Positions 1 through 6,196 are shown, counted from the first letter of the stretch. The stretch: 8,246 nucleotides of DNA from Oscillospiraceae bacterium (GCA_017409645.1 JAFQSI010000015.1:1-8246), one strand, 5' to 3'. Numbers and translations: made by a program. The notes: a model not told the origin generated them from the letters alone.

Positions 1-116
1 ACAAGCAGAACGTGCCCATCGCCACCAACCTGGCCAGCGCGGAGATGTTCATCATGGGCCTGCAGCGCGGCGACCTGGATTGGCGCGAGATGCTGCACAG
101 CAAGCCGCGCTACTGA
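1..116 (+). CDS. mgsA: Methylglyoxal synthase, C-terminal fragment
   Basis: Only the last 37 codons are present (first full codon at 3, TGA at 114-116). The fragment contains VPIATNLASAEMFIMGL followed by RGDLDWREML. This matches the C-terminal strand and helix of Firmicutes methylglyoxal synthases, where the usual form is PVATNxATAExLIxGLxRGDLDWR. The enzyme converts dihydroxyacetone phosphate to methylglyoxal and phosphate in the cytoplasm, a glycolytic bypass used under phosphate limitation or sugar-phosphate excess. The catalytic aspartates lie upstream of the window, so activity cannot be judged here. Identity rests on the C-terminal signature alone. The downstream hairpin with a T-run (131-208) may end its transcript. 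Confidence 0.82.
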   Translation, partial: KQNVPIATNLASAEMFIMGLQRGDLDWREMLHSKPRY

Positions 117-130
117 TTTCAGCATTTATG

Positions 131-208
131 TTGAGAGTGGAGATTTGAGAGTGGAGAGTGGAGATTTGTCTGATCTTCACTCTCCAATCTCCACTCTCCA
201 ATCTTTTT
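131..208 (+). repeat. Inverted array of GAGAGTG-type units, possible terminator or attenuator before hisS
   Basis: Positions 131-157 and 174-200 are reverse complements at 24 of 27 positions. Both arms are built from short units such as GAGAGTGG and AGATT. The 16-nt loop is followed at once by TTTTT (204-208), and the hisS ribosome binding site begins at 212. The shape (long stem plus T-run) fits an intrinsic terminator for mgsA or an attenuator in the hisS leader. The same unit style recurs at 3435-3552, so this looks like a dispersed repeat family. Whether transcription stops here is inference. Confidence 0.6.
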
Positions 209-224
209 ATTGGAGGAACACACT

Positions 225-1583
225 ATGTCTATGATCAAACCCCGGACCCTGTCCGGCTTTATGGAGCTGCTGCCTGCCAAGCAGGCGCAGATGGAGAAGA
301 TGATGTCCATTCTCCGGGAGACTTACGCCCTCTACGGCTTCGCCACCCTGGACACCCCCGTCATCGAGGACGCCCAGATCCTTCTGGCCAAGGGCGGCGG
401 TGAGACGGAGAAGCAGATCTACCGCTTCACCAAGGGCGACTCCGACCTGGCCCTGCGCTTTGACCTGACTGTGCCCCTGGCCAAGTATGTGGCCCTGCAC
501 TACAATGACCTGGCCTTCCCCTTCCGCCGCTGCCAGATCGGCAAGGTCTACCGCGGCGAACGGGCCCAGCGTGGCCGCTTCCGGGAGTTCTACCAGGCCG
601 ACATCGACATCATCGGCGACGGCAAGCTGGACATCCTGAACGAGGCCGAGATCCCCAGCATCATCTACAACATCTTCAACCGCTTCGGCCTGAAGCGCTT
701 CCAGATCCGGGTCAACAACCGCAAGATCCTCAACGGCTTCTACGCCATGCTGGGCCTGTCCGAAAAGAGCGGCGACATCATGCGCACCGTGGACAAGCTG
801 GACAAGATCGGCGCAGACAAGGTCAAGGGCCTGCTGCTGAGCGAGTGCGGCGTTTCTGAGGAAGCCGCCGACGAGATCCTGAAGTTCATCGCCATCACCG
901 GCACGAACAGCGAGGTCATCGCCGCTCTGGAGGGCTACACCGGCCGCAACGAGGTCTTCGACCTGGGCCTGACCGAGCTGAAGGCCGTCTGCGAGAATCT
1001 GGGGGCCTTCGGCGTTCCCGAGGAGAATTTTGCCGTGGATCTGACCATCGCAAGAGGTCTGGACTACTACACCGGCACCGTCTACGAGACGACCCTCCTC
1101 GACCACCCCGAGATCGGCTCCGTCTGCTCCGGCGGCCGCTACGACAATCTGGCGGAGTACTACACCAACCAGAAGCTCCCCGGCGTGGGCATCTCCATCG
1201 GCCTGACCCGTCTGTTCTACGTTCTGGACGAGCAGGGCCTCCTGAATCCCGAGATCAACACCTGCGCCTGCGATGCGCTGGTGATCCCCATGACCAGCTC
1301 CCCCGCCGCCGCCATCGCCATCGCCCAGAGCCTCCGCGCCCAGGGCGTCCGGACCCAGGTCTACGGCGAGCAGAAGAAGTTCAAGCAGAAGATGACCTAC
1401 GCCAACAAGCTGGGCGTGCCCTACATCGTCCTGCTGGGCGACGACGAGATCGCCGCCGGCAACTGCTCCGTCAAGGATATGCGCACCGGCGAGCAGGTGA
1501 CGGTGACTCCCGCCCAGGCCGCGGAGCTGATCCTGGCCGACAAGGCGAAAAATGCCGCCTGCGCGGTGATCCTGGAGAAGTAA
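225..1583 (+). CDS. hisS: Histidyl-tRNA synthetase
   Basis: A class II aminoacyl-tRNA synthetase of 452 aa that charges tRNA-His with histidine in the cytoplasm. The motif 2 region is at about 107-131 (KVYRGERAQRGRFREFYQ, then ADIDIIG). The histidine-A signature ARGLDYYTGTVYE is at 276-288, with R277 as the likely catalytic arginine. Motif 3 is GVGISIGLTRLF at 320-331. The anticodon-binding domain runs from about 349 to the end (ALVIPMTSS, then YGEQKKFKQKMTYANKLGVPYIVLLG). The GLDYYTG form, rather than GLDYYNR of E. coli HisS, is the second bacterial type. The binding signature and full anticodon domain argue against the HisZ paralogue. ATG 225 is chosen because GGAGG at 212-216 sits 8 nt upstream. 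A TTG at 210 would put that site inside the gene. remB follows after 1 nt. No T-box leader is visible. Confidence 0.95.
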   Translation: MSMIKPRTLSGFMELLPAKQAQMEKMMSILRETYALYGFATLDTPVIEDAQILLAKGGGETEKQIYRFTKGDSDLALRFDLTVPLAKYVALHYNDLAFPFRRCQIGKVYRGERAQRGRFREFYQADIDIIGDGKLDILNEAEIPSIIYNIFNRFGLKRFQIRVNNRKILNGFYAMLGLSEKSGDIMRTVDKLDKIGADKVKGLLLSECGVSEEAADEILKFIAITGTNSEVIAALEGYTGRNEVFDLGLTELKAVCENLGAFGVPEENFAVDLTIARGLDYYTGTVYETTLLDHPEIGSVCSGGRYDNLAEYYTNQKLPGVGISIGLTRLFYVLDEQGLLNPEINTCACDALVIPMTSSPAAAIAIAQSLRAQGVRTQVYGEQKKFKQKMTYANKLGVPYIVLLGDDEIAAGNCSVKDMRTGEQVTVTPAQAAELILADKAKNAACAVILEK

Positions 1584-1584
1584 G

Positions 1585-1827
1585 ATGTACCTGGACATCG
1601 GCAAGGACATGGCCGTCCGGGACAAAAGCATCATCGGCATCTTCGATCTGGAGAACACCTCCACCTCGAAGCGGACCATGGAATTTCTGAACCACGCGGA
1701 GCAGGAGGGCCAGGTGGTCCCCTGCGACGATCTGCCCAAGAGCTTCATCGTCACCAGCGAATACGGCCTGCCCCGGGTCTGGCTCACCGCATATAACCCC
1801 TCCACATTGGAAAAACGACTGAAATAA
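1585..1827 (+). CDS. remB: DUF370 family protein, RemB-like regulator
   Basis: A small protein of 80 aa beginning MYLDIGKDMAVRDKSIIGIFDLEN. It continues with SKRTMEFLNHAEQEG and LPKSFIVT, and ends with NPSTLEKRLK. This is the DUF370/RemA-RemB pattern (MYxHxG, IIGIFDL, PKSxVV, SSxTLxKR), closest to Bacillus RemB (YaaB) in its start and length. In Bacillus the RemA paralogue is a DNA-binding activator of matrix and osmoprotection genes. RemB's exact role is less clear, so function here is inferred from family. The gene begins 1 nt after the hisS stop. GGAG at 1574-1577 lies inside hisS, 7 nt before the ATG, so the two are almost certainly co-transcribed and probably translationally linked. A terminator follows directly. 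Confidence 0.85.
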   Translation: MYLDIGKDMAVRDKSIIGIFDLENTSTSKRTMEFLNHAEQEGQVVPCDDLPKSFIVTSEYGLPRVWLTAYNPSTLEKRLK

Positions 1828-1830
1828 GCA

Positions 1831-1860
1831 AAAGCCCGAAGGTAAGCGCCTTCGGGCTTT
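1831..1860 (+). terminator. Intrinsic terminator of hisS-remB
   Basis: A perfect 12-bp stem, AAAGCCCGAAGG (1831-1842) with CCTTCGGGCTTT (1849-1860) and a 6-nt loop, begins 3 nt after the remB stop. The T-run is short (TTT) but is paired with an upstream A-run, so the structure could act in both directions. Confidence 0.8.
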
Positions 1861-1890
1861 CAGCGTGTCGAAGAACCCCTAAAACGCGCA

Positions 1891-2058
1891 AAGTGCCTTG
1901 GCTCTCCCTTTGGGAGAGCTGTCACGCGTCAGCGTGACTGAGAGGGTTATCGAATATTTGCGCTGCAAATATTCGATTTTCCCGATTTTCACAGAAAATC
2001 GGGTGGCCCTCTCCGACCTCGCTGCGCTCGGCCACCTCTCCCAGAGGGAGAGGCAAGT
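1891..2058. repeat. MITE-like multi-hairpin intergenic element
   Basis: The outer ends are imperfect inverted repeats, each itself a hairpin: GCTCTCCC/GGGAGAGC (1901-1919) and CCTCTCCC/GGGAGAGG (2035-2053). Between them lie GTCACGC/GCGTGAC (1921-1938, 7 bp), a 13-bp stem (1949-1961 with 1965-1977), a 10-bp stem CCCGATTTTC/GAAAATCGGG (1981-2003) and GGTGGCC/GGCCACC (2002-2008 with 2030-2036). The last of these competes with the 10-bp stem for two bases and with the right end hairpin for two. GAGAGGG (1940-1946) can pair with CCCTCTC (2007-2013), enclosing the two longest hairpins. No plausible gene is present. A 64-codon minus-strand frame (1922-2116) containing LPLPLGEVAERSEVGEG is a translation of the repeat. 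I recognise the end sequences as typical of dispersed repeats in gut Clostridia, but copy number cannot be seen here. Confidence 0.7.
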
Positions 2059-2078
2059 GATTTTTCAGACGAGCTGAA

Positions 2079-2108
2079 AAAGCCCGAAGGCACTGGCCTT
2101 CGGGCTTT
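2079..2108 (-). terminator. Intrinsic terminator of the protease transcript
   Basis: On the minus strand, a perfect 13-bp stem (12 bp AAAGCCCGAAGG/CCTTCGGGCTTT plus one C:G pair) with a 4-nt loop begins 4 nt after the protease stop and runs into a stretch of five T. It is a strong terminator for the minus-strand unit. Its 12-bp stem is identical to that of the terminator at 1831-1860. Confidence 0.85.
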
Positions 2109-2112
2109 GTAT

Positions 2113-3414
2113 TCAATGCTTTTCCTCGCCCACGAGGATGGTCAGGCGGAAGCGGATGCCGTCGCGGTAGATCTCGGCCTCCAGCACATCGCCCACGCTG
2201 CTGGCGTAGACGATCTGCTCCACATGGTCCAGACTGCTGATCTCCACGCCCTCCAGGCAGGTCAGGATATCGCCCCGCCGGATGCCCTTGGCTGCGGCAT
2301 CGGAGTCCGGATCCACGGCGGTGATCAGAACGCCCGCGGGCATGTTGTAGTAGAACTGGTAGAAGGTGGAGATGGCCTGGCCCGTCAGGCCCAGGTCCGG
2401 CCGGCCCGCCACATAGCCCTGGCTGGCCAGCTGCTCCAGCACCGTCTGGACCGAGGTGATGGGGATGGCAAAGCCCAGATCCTGGACGCCGCCCTCACCG
2501 GCGTAGTCGCCGATCTTCATGGTGTTGATGCCCACCACCTGCCCGTAGCAGTTGACCAGCGGGCCGCCGGAGTTGCCGGAATTCAGGGCCGCGGTGGTCT
2601 GCAAAAGGGTCATGGTCCGGTTCCCGGACTGGATATCCCGGTTGATGCCGGAGATGATGCCGTCGGTCATGGTGCCCCGCAGCTGCGGGCCCAGGGGATC
2701 TCCGATGGCGACCACCTCGTCGCCCACCCGCAGCGCATCGCTGTCTCCGAATTCCGCCGGGATCAGGCCGGAGGCGCTGACCCGCAGCACCGCCAGATCC
2801 GACAATGCGTCAAAGCCCACGCACCGGGCCTGAAGCTCCCGCCCGTCGGTGAGCAGGACCTGGATCTGGGCCGCGTCCTCCACCACATGGGCGTTGGTGA
2901 TGATGTAGCCGCCGGCATCCATGATGACGCCGGTGCCCGTGGAAATGGAGCGGCCGCCCTGGCAGGTGATGCTGACCACCGAGGGCAGGACCTTTTCATA
3001 GACCTCCTGCCAGCTGATGGCACCGGGAGCCTGGGTGACATTCTCCACGCTCTGGGGGGATGCGGTGATCTGGATCTTGGTGTTGACGCCCTCCAGCCGG
3101 GGCGGCTCTGTGGCCGCAGGCTCTCTGGGCTCCAGCTCCGCAGACAGCAGGTCGCCGGAGACATAGAAGCTCACCGGGGAGCGCAGCTCCTCGGGCTCCG
3201 GCTCCTCCAGGATCCGGATGTTCATCAGCCCCAGGATGCTGATCAGGCTGCTGAAGCCGATGATCAGCGCCAGCACCAGGGCGATCACGCCCACATGGTC
3301 CTTCGGCGGCGTGGTGGAGCCGGTGCCGTAATAGCCCTCCCGCTGCTCCGGACAGTCGCAGGCATATTCAATTTCAGGTTCCTGCGGGAACAGGGAATCA
3401 TCAAAATCAGACAT
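2113..3414 (-). CDS. htrA: HtrA/DegP-like membrane-anchored serine protease with PDZ domain
   Basis: A trypsin-like (S1C) protease of 433 aa. A cytoplasmic tail of about 40 residues precedes one membrane segment (about 41-64), then a linker rich in Pro and Glu (about 70-130). The protease domain is at about 136-330. The triad is visible: H176 in TNAHVVED, D206 in ALSDLAVL and S282 in LNSGNSGGPL. A PDZ domain (about 338-428) includes GVLITAVDPDSDAAAKGIRRGDIL. Such proteins degrade or refold damaged proteins outside the membrane. ATG 3414 has AAGGAG 6 nt upstream. It lies 131 nt downstream of the sensor kinase stop on the same strand, the gap is mostly repeat with no promoter I could recognise, and a terminator follows. 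This points to one unit with the two-component genes. The linker to HtrA function is family knowledge, and the substrate is unknown. Confidence 0.93.
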   Translation of the reverse strand: MSDFDDSLFPQEPEIEYACDCPEQREGYYGTGSTTPPKDHVGVIALVLALIIGFSSLISILGLMNIRILEEPEPEELRSPVSFYVSGDLLSAELEPREPAATEPPRLEGVNTKIQITASPQSVENVTQAPGAISWQEVYEKVLPSVVSITCQGGRSISTGTGVIMDAGGYIITNAHVVEDAAQIQVLLTDGRELQARCVGFDALSDLAVLRVSASGLIPAEFGDSDALRVGDEVVAIGDPLGPQLRGTMTDGIISGINRDIQSGNRTMTLLQTTAALNSGNSGGPLVNCYGQVVGINTMKIGDYAGEGGVQDLGFAIPITSVQTVLEQLASQGYVAGRPDLGLTGQAISTFYQFYYNMPAGVLITAVDPDSDAAAKGIRRGDILTCLEGVEISSLDHVEQIVYASSVGDVLEAEIYRDGIRFRLTILVGEEKH

Positions 3415-3434
3415 AACAGGCTCCTTAACTTGCT

Positions 3435-3552
3435 GAATTGAGAATTGATAATTGAGAATTGAAAATTATGGGCTCGTTCTCAAACGATATGCGGTTCGTT
3501 GGATCAGAAGCGATAAGGTCATTCTCAATTCTCCATTCTCCATTTTCAATTA
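3435..3552. repeat. Inverted array of GAGAATT-type units between kinase and protease genes
   Basis: The left arm (3435-3468) repeats units like GAGAATTGA and ATAATTGA. The right arm (3519-3552) repeats ATTCTCCA and ATTCTCAATT units. The arms are reverse complements at 27 of 34 positions, around a 50-nt centre (3469-3518) with no clear feature. The block is AT-rich against its GC-rich neighbours. The right arm overlaps the last codons and the TGA stop (3546-3548) of the kinase. Unit style and layout match the block at 131-208, suggesting one family. There is no T-run, so it is not an obvious terminator. Confidence 0.65.
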
Positions 3553-4976
3553 ACCAGCGGCATGGTGAAGGTGAATTCGGTCTTTCCGTCCCGGCTGGCG
3601 ACGGAGATGTTCTCGCCGTGGGAGCAGACCAGGGTCTTGACGATGTAAAGCCCCAGGCCCCAGCCCTCCTGGCTGCGGTTGCGTGCCTTGTCGATCTTAT
3701 GGAACCGGTCGAAGACCAGGGGCAGCTCCTCGGGGGGGATGACAGCACCCTCGTTGGAGACGGTGACATAGATCTTGCCGCCGCCCTCGGCCAGCTTCAG
3801 CCCCAGCTCGCCGCCCTCGGTGCAGAATTTCACCGCGTTGTCGATCAGATTGTAGACCACCTGGGTCACGGCGTCCTTGTCCGCCCGGGTGTAGACCGGA
3901 TGCTCCGGCAGATCCACCTGGACGTCCAGATGCTTTCCGAGGATCTTCTGCTCGAAGGTGATCAGCACCTCGCCGATGCACTCCTCCATGTCGAAGCGGG
4001 TCTTCTTCTCCTCGGGGATGCCCGCCTGATCCTGCAGCCGGGAGATGTCCAGCATGCTCCGGACCAGCCGGCTCAGTCGCTTCGTCTCGTCGGAGACGAT
4101 CTGCATATAGTAGCGGTGGCGCTCCGGGGGGATGGTGCCGTCGAGCATGCCGTCGATGTAGCCGCCGATGGTGGTCATGGGGGTCTTCAGCTCATGGGAC
4201 ACATTGGCCACGAACTCCTGGCGCTGATATTCGCTCTTTTCCAGGGATTCGGCCATGTTGTTGAAGGCCACGGCCAGCTCATCGACCTCCTCGGAGTTGT
4301 GGCCGCCGGTGCGGACCCGGGCCTTGAGATTGCCGTGTCCGAAATCCCGGGCCGCCTGGGCCATCTCCCGCAGGGGACGGCACTCGCTCCGGGTGGAGAT
4401 CGACAGGACCACCACCGCCACCAGGATGACCAGCAGCGACACGGTGACCTGGATGTCGGCGACGCCCTCCATCAGCTTCGTGGTGCTGTCCATGGGCATG
4501 GACACCACCACCACACCGATGTGGGAGCCGGTCAGATGCCGGCGGATGGGCACGGCAACGAAATAGCGGGATTGCTCATAAAGCTCCGGGATGCTGCCGG
4601 AGTCCAGATAGCTGCCGTCGGCGAAGACCTGGTCCACGAATTCCTGGTTGATGGCCAGACTCAGATGGCGGCACTGCAGATCCGCATCGGAGCAGAGGAT
4701 CACATTGCCCCGCGCATCCAGCACCACCGTATCCGCGCCGGACACCAGGGACGTCAGCGTCAGGTTGGTCCGCAGATTCTCATGCTCCAGATCCCCCGCG
4801 GCGTCATAGGCCGCCACCAGCTCCGCCAGCGCCAGGGCGTCGGTCCGGAGCTGATCGTGGGTATTGTGTTCCAGATACTGGCCCACCAGGATCCGGAACG
4901 CACCGCCCAGCAGCAGCAGCGCCATCACCAGGATCAGGATCGTCGCAGAGACATGCCGGGAAAAGGTGGATCTCAT
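3546..4976 (-). CDS. HAMP-type sensor histidine kinase
   Basis: A transmembrane two-component kinase of 476 aa. TM1 is at about 10-31, an extracytoplasmic sensor region at about 32-173 and TM2 at about 174-194. HAMP (about 195-247) is followed by the HisKA dimerisation domain, with phospho-acceptor H261 in VANVSHELKTPMTTIGGY. The HATPase domain (about 365-475) shows the N box NLIDNAVKF (376-384), the G1 region NEGAVIPPEELPLVFDRFHK and the G2 box GWGLGLYIVK. The G1 aspartate of the usual DxG is Asn (N408), a variant I have seen in clostridial kinases, so loss of activity is not implied. C95 and C102 in the sensor region could form a disulfide. ATG 4976 follows GAGGTGG. It probably phosphorylates the regulator encoded at 5276-5962. 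The ligand is unknown. The proximity of htrA suggests envelope or protein-folding stress (inference). Confidence 0.94.
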   Translation of the reverse strand: MRSTFSRHVSATILILVMALLLLGGAFRILVGQYLEHNTHDQLRTDALALAELVAAYDAAGDLEHENLRTNLTLTSLVSGADTVVLDARGNVILCSDADLQCRHLSLAINQEFVDQVFADGSYLDSGSIPELYEQSRYFVAVPIRRHLTGSHIGVVVVSMPMDSTTKLMEGVADIQVTVSLLVILVAVVVLSISTRSECRPLREMAQAARDFGHGNLKARVRTGGHNSEEVDELAVAFNNMAESLEKSEYQRQEFVANVSHELKTPMTTIGGYIDGMLDGTIPPERHRYYMQIVSDETKRLSRLVRSMLDISRLQDQAGIPEEKKTRFDMEECIGEVLITFEQKILGKHLDVQVDLPEHPVYTRADKDAVTQVVYNLIDNAVKFCTEGGELGLKLAEGGGKIYVTVSNEGAVIPPEELPLVFDRFHKIDKARNRSQEGWGLGLYIVKTLVCSHGENISVASRDGKTEFTFTMPLVN

Positions 4977-5035
4977 GACTTACACCACCTCGAACTTACA
5001 ACGCAGATTGCGTGCCTTACTGTTTTATCTAACAT
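4973..5035 (-). CDS. Candidate 20-codon leader ORF coupled to the kinase start
   Basis: On the minus strand an ATG at 5035 opens a 20-residue frame (MLDKTVRHAICVVSSRWCKS). Its TGA overlaps the kinase ATG in the arrangement ATGA. GAGGG lies 6 nt upstream of its ATG, a plausible ribosome binding site, and the kinase's own site (GAGGTGG) is inside the frame. The layout would allow translational coupling. No homology is recognised and a frame this short can arise by chance, so this is a candidate only. Confidence 0.25.
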   Translation of the reverse strand: MLDKTVRHAICVVSSRWCKS

Positions 5036-5070
5036 GATCTTCCCTCATTTATCCCCTCTGAAAGATTCTG

Positions 5071-5264
5071 ACTTCACGATTGCAGTGGTTTTCAGCAATG
5101 TGAAGTTTTTGCTTTCGCAAAAGTGAAGTTGGCAGGAGCCAGTGAAGTTTGGCTTACGCCAAGTGAAGTAAAGTTTGCCCAATAACACTTCGCCAAAGGC
5201 GAAACTTCACTACGAAGTACCTTCACTGCGTCAGCAGCTTCACTTGCCGCAGGCAAACTTCGTT
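5071..5264. repeat. Hairpin-linker array with GTGAAGTT linkers, inside the two-component unit
   Basis: GTGAAGT(T) recurs at 5100, 5123, 5142 and 5163. The reverse form (AAC/ACC/G)TTCAC-like recurs at 5071-5077, 5203-5210, 5219-5226 and 5238-5243. Between linkers sit short, mutually different hairpins: TTTTGC/GCAAAA (5107-5122), GGC/GCC (5131-5140), TTGGC/GCCAA (5149-5162), TTCGCC/GGCGAA (5189-5203), CTGC/GCAG (5226-5237) and TTGCC/GGCAA (5244-5256). Loops are 3-4 nt. Orientation flips near 5180, so the whole is also a loose large palindrome. This fills most of the 311-nt gap between regulator and kinase genes. No credible gene or promoter was seen in the rest of the gap beyond the small ORF at 4973-5035. 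Confidence 0.65.
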
Positions 5265-5275
5265 AAATTCGAAGT

Positions 5276-5962
<687 letters not shown>

Positions 5963-5979
5963 ATGTTCTACCTCCTGCG

Positions 5980-5994
5980 TCAAAGTTTCTTTGA
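5980..5994. promoter_or_regulatory. Perfect 15-bp palindrome in the regulator leader
   Basis: TCAAAGTTTCTTTGA is a perfect dyad (6-bp arms, 3-nt centre). It lies just downstream of the candidate -10 region and upstream of the AGGAGG of the response regulator. It could be an operator for autoregulation or a small leader hairpin. No matching second copy was noticed in the window, so the assignment is tentative. Confidence 0.3.
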
Positions 5995-6019
5995 TATCAT
6001 TATACCCGTTTTTTGTCAA
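5991..6019 (-). promoter_or_regulatory. Candidate promoter of the regulator-kinase-protease unit
   Basis: On the minus strand TTGACA (6019-6014) is followed after 17 nt by TATCAA (5996-5991). A perfect TATAAT (6004-5999) lies in between but only 9 nt from TTGACA, too close to use the same -35. It could serve as a -10 with a poor -35. The region is AT-rich and correctly placed 30-50 nt before the start codon. Which -10 is used cannot be settled by eye. Confidence 0.5.
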
Positions 6020-6051
6020 ATAGGGTGAACGATTTGTTAAAGTTCCGTCCT

Positions 6052-6085
6052 CTGTAGGGGGCAGTTCGATGCCCCGCCCCTACAG
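6052..6085. repeat. GTAGGGG-type palindromic repeat, short copy
   Basis: CTGTAGGGG (6052-6060) pairs with CCCCTACAG (6077-6085). An alternative inner stem GGGGC/GCCCC (6058-6062 with 6071-6075) is possible. The end sequence TGTAGGGG...CCCCTACA is shared with the block at 7402-7449, so the two are one family. It lies between the divergent promoters and has no T-run on the plus strand. Confidence 0.6.
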
Positions 6086-6104
6086 GATTGTGTTTTAGAG
6101 GAAT

Positions 6105-6117
6105 GTGACTTGGTCAC
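6105..6117. promoter_or_regulatory. Small palindrome upstream of the Fe-S operon promoter
   Basis: GTGACTTGGTCAC has 5-bp arms around a 3-nt centre and ends 10 nt before the -35 hexamer at 6128. The position fits an activator or repressor site, but the arms are short and there is no second copy nearby. Confidence 0.25.
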
Positions 6118-6121
6118 GTAT

Positions 6122-6194
6122 AACCCATTGACATGGTGGGTAAAACATGCTATGCTGTAATCAACCTACTAACCTACTGAAATGGAGGGTAAAA
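6122..6194 (+). promoter_or_regulatory. Duplicated 24-nt operator-like sequence at the Fe-S operon promoter
   Basis: Positions 6122-6145 and 6171-6194 match at 20 of 24 bases. Shared pattern: AACCyAyTGA, then mATGGwGGGTAAAA. Copy 1 covers the -35 hexamer and much of the spacer, and has an ACCCA/TGGGT dyad. Copy 2 covers the ribosome binding site. A further half unit, AACCTACT, at 6163-6170 abuts copy 2. Repression of both initiation and early transcription would be expected if a protein binds both. The Rrf2/IscR-like protein encoded at the end of this operon is the natural candidate (inference from context). Confidence 0.5.
6128..6156 (+). promoter_or_regulatory. Sigma-A-type promoter of the nifS-nifU-rrf2 operon
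   Basis: A perfect -35 hexamer TTGACA (6128-6133), a 17-nt spacer and TATGCT (6151-6156), preceded by TGC as an extended -10. Expected start is near 6163. This is the best promoter match in the window and is placed about 35 nt before the nifS start codon. Confidence 0.75.
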
Positions 6195-6196
6195 GA

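Noticed and set aside
117..224. T-box riboswitch before hisS
   Set aside because: No specifier loop, no T-box conserved sequence and only about 108 nt, nearly all of it repeat units.
210..224. TTG start adding five residues to HisS
   Set aside because: The GGAGG site would lie within the coding region and the ATG at 225 has ideal spacing.
207..1805. Long minus-strand frame of 532 codons over hisS and remB
   Set aside because: It lies antisense to well-supported genes, is low-complexity (many Gly, Ala, Asp, Val), and is an artefact of GC-rich codon use in the real genes.
1922..2116. 64-codon minus-strand frame with LPLPLGEVAERSEVGEG
   Set aside because: It is the translation of the multi-hairpin repeat; such peptides are annotation artefacts of this repeat type.
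2107..3441. Plus-strand frame of 444 codons over the protease gene
   Set aside because: Antisense shadow of the htrA-like gene, with no domain signature and His/Gly/Ala/Asp-rich composition.
3415..3545. Separate promoter for the protease gene
   Set aside because: TTGAGA occurs several times because of the repeat units, but none has a convincing -10 at 16-18 nt.
3459..5126. Plus-strand frame of 555 codons over the kinase gene
   Set aside because: Shadow of the kinase; it runs through the repeat arrays at both ends and has no recognisable domain.
5100..5264. CRISPR-like alternation of constant and variable segments
   Set aside because: The constant unit is only 8 nt, the variable parts are self-complementary hairpins rather than spacers, orientation flips midway, and no cas gene is present.
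5963..6019. Upstream ATG for the response regulator adding 19 residues
   Set aside because: The extension is not part of a receiver domain, overlaps promoter elements and lacks the AGGAGG that the ATG at 5962 has.
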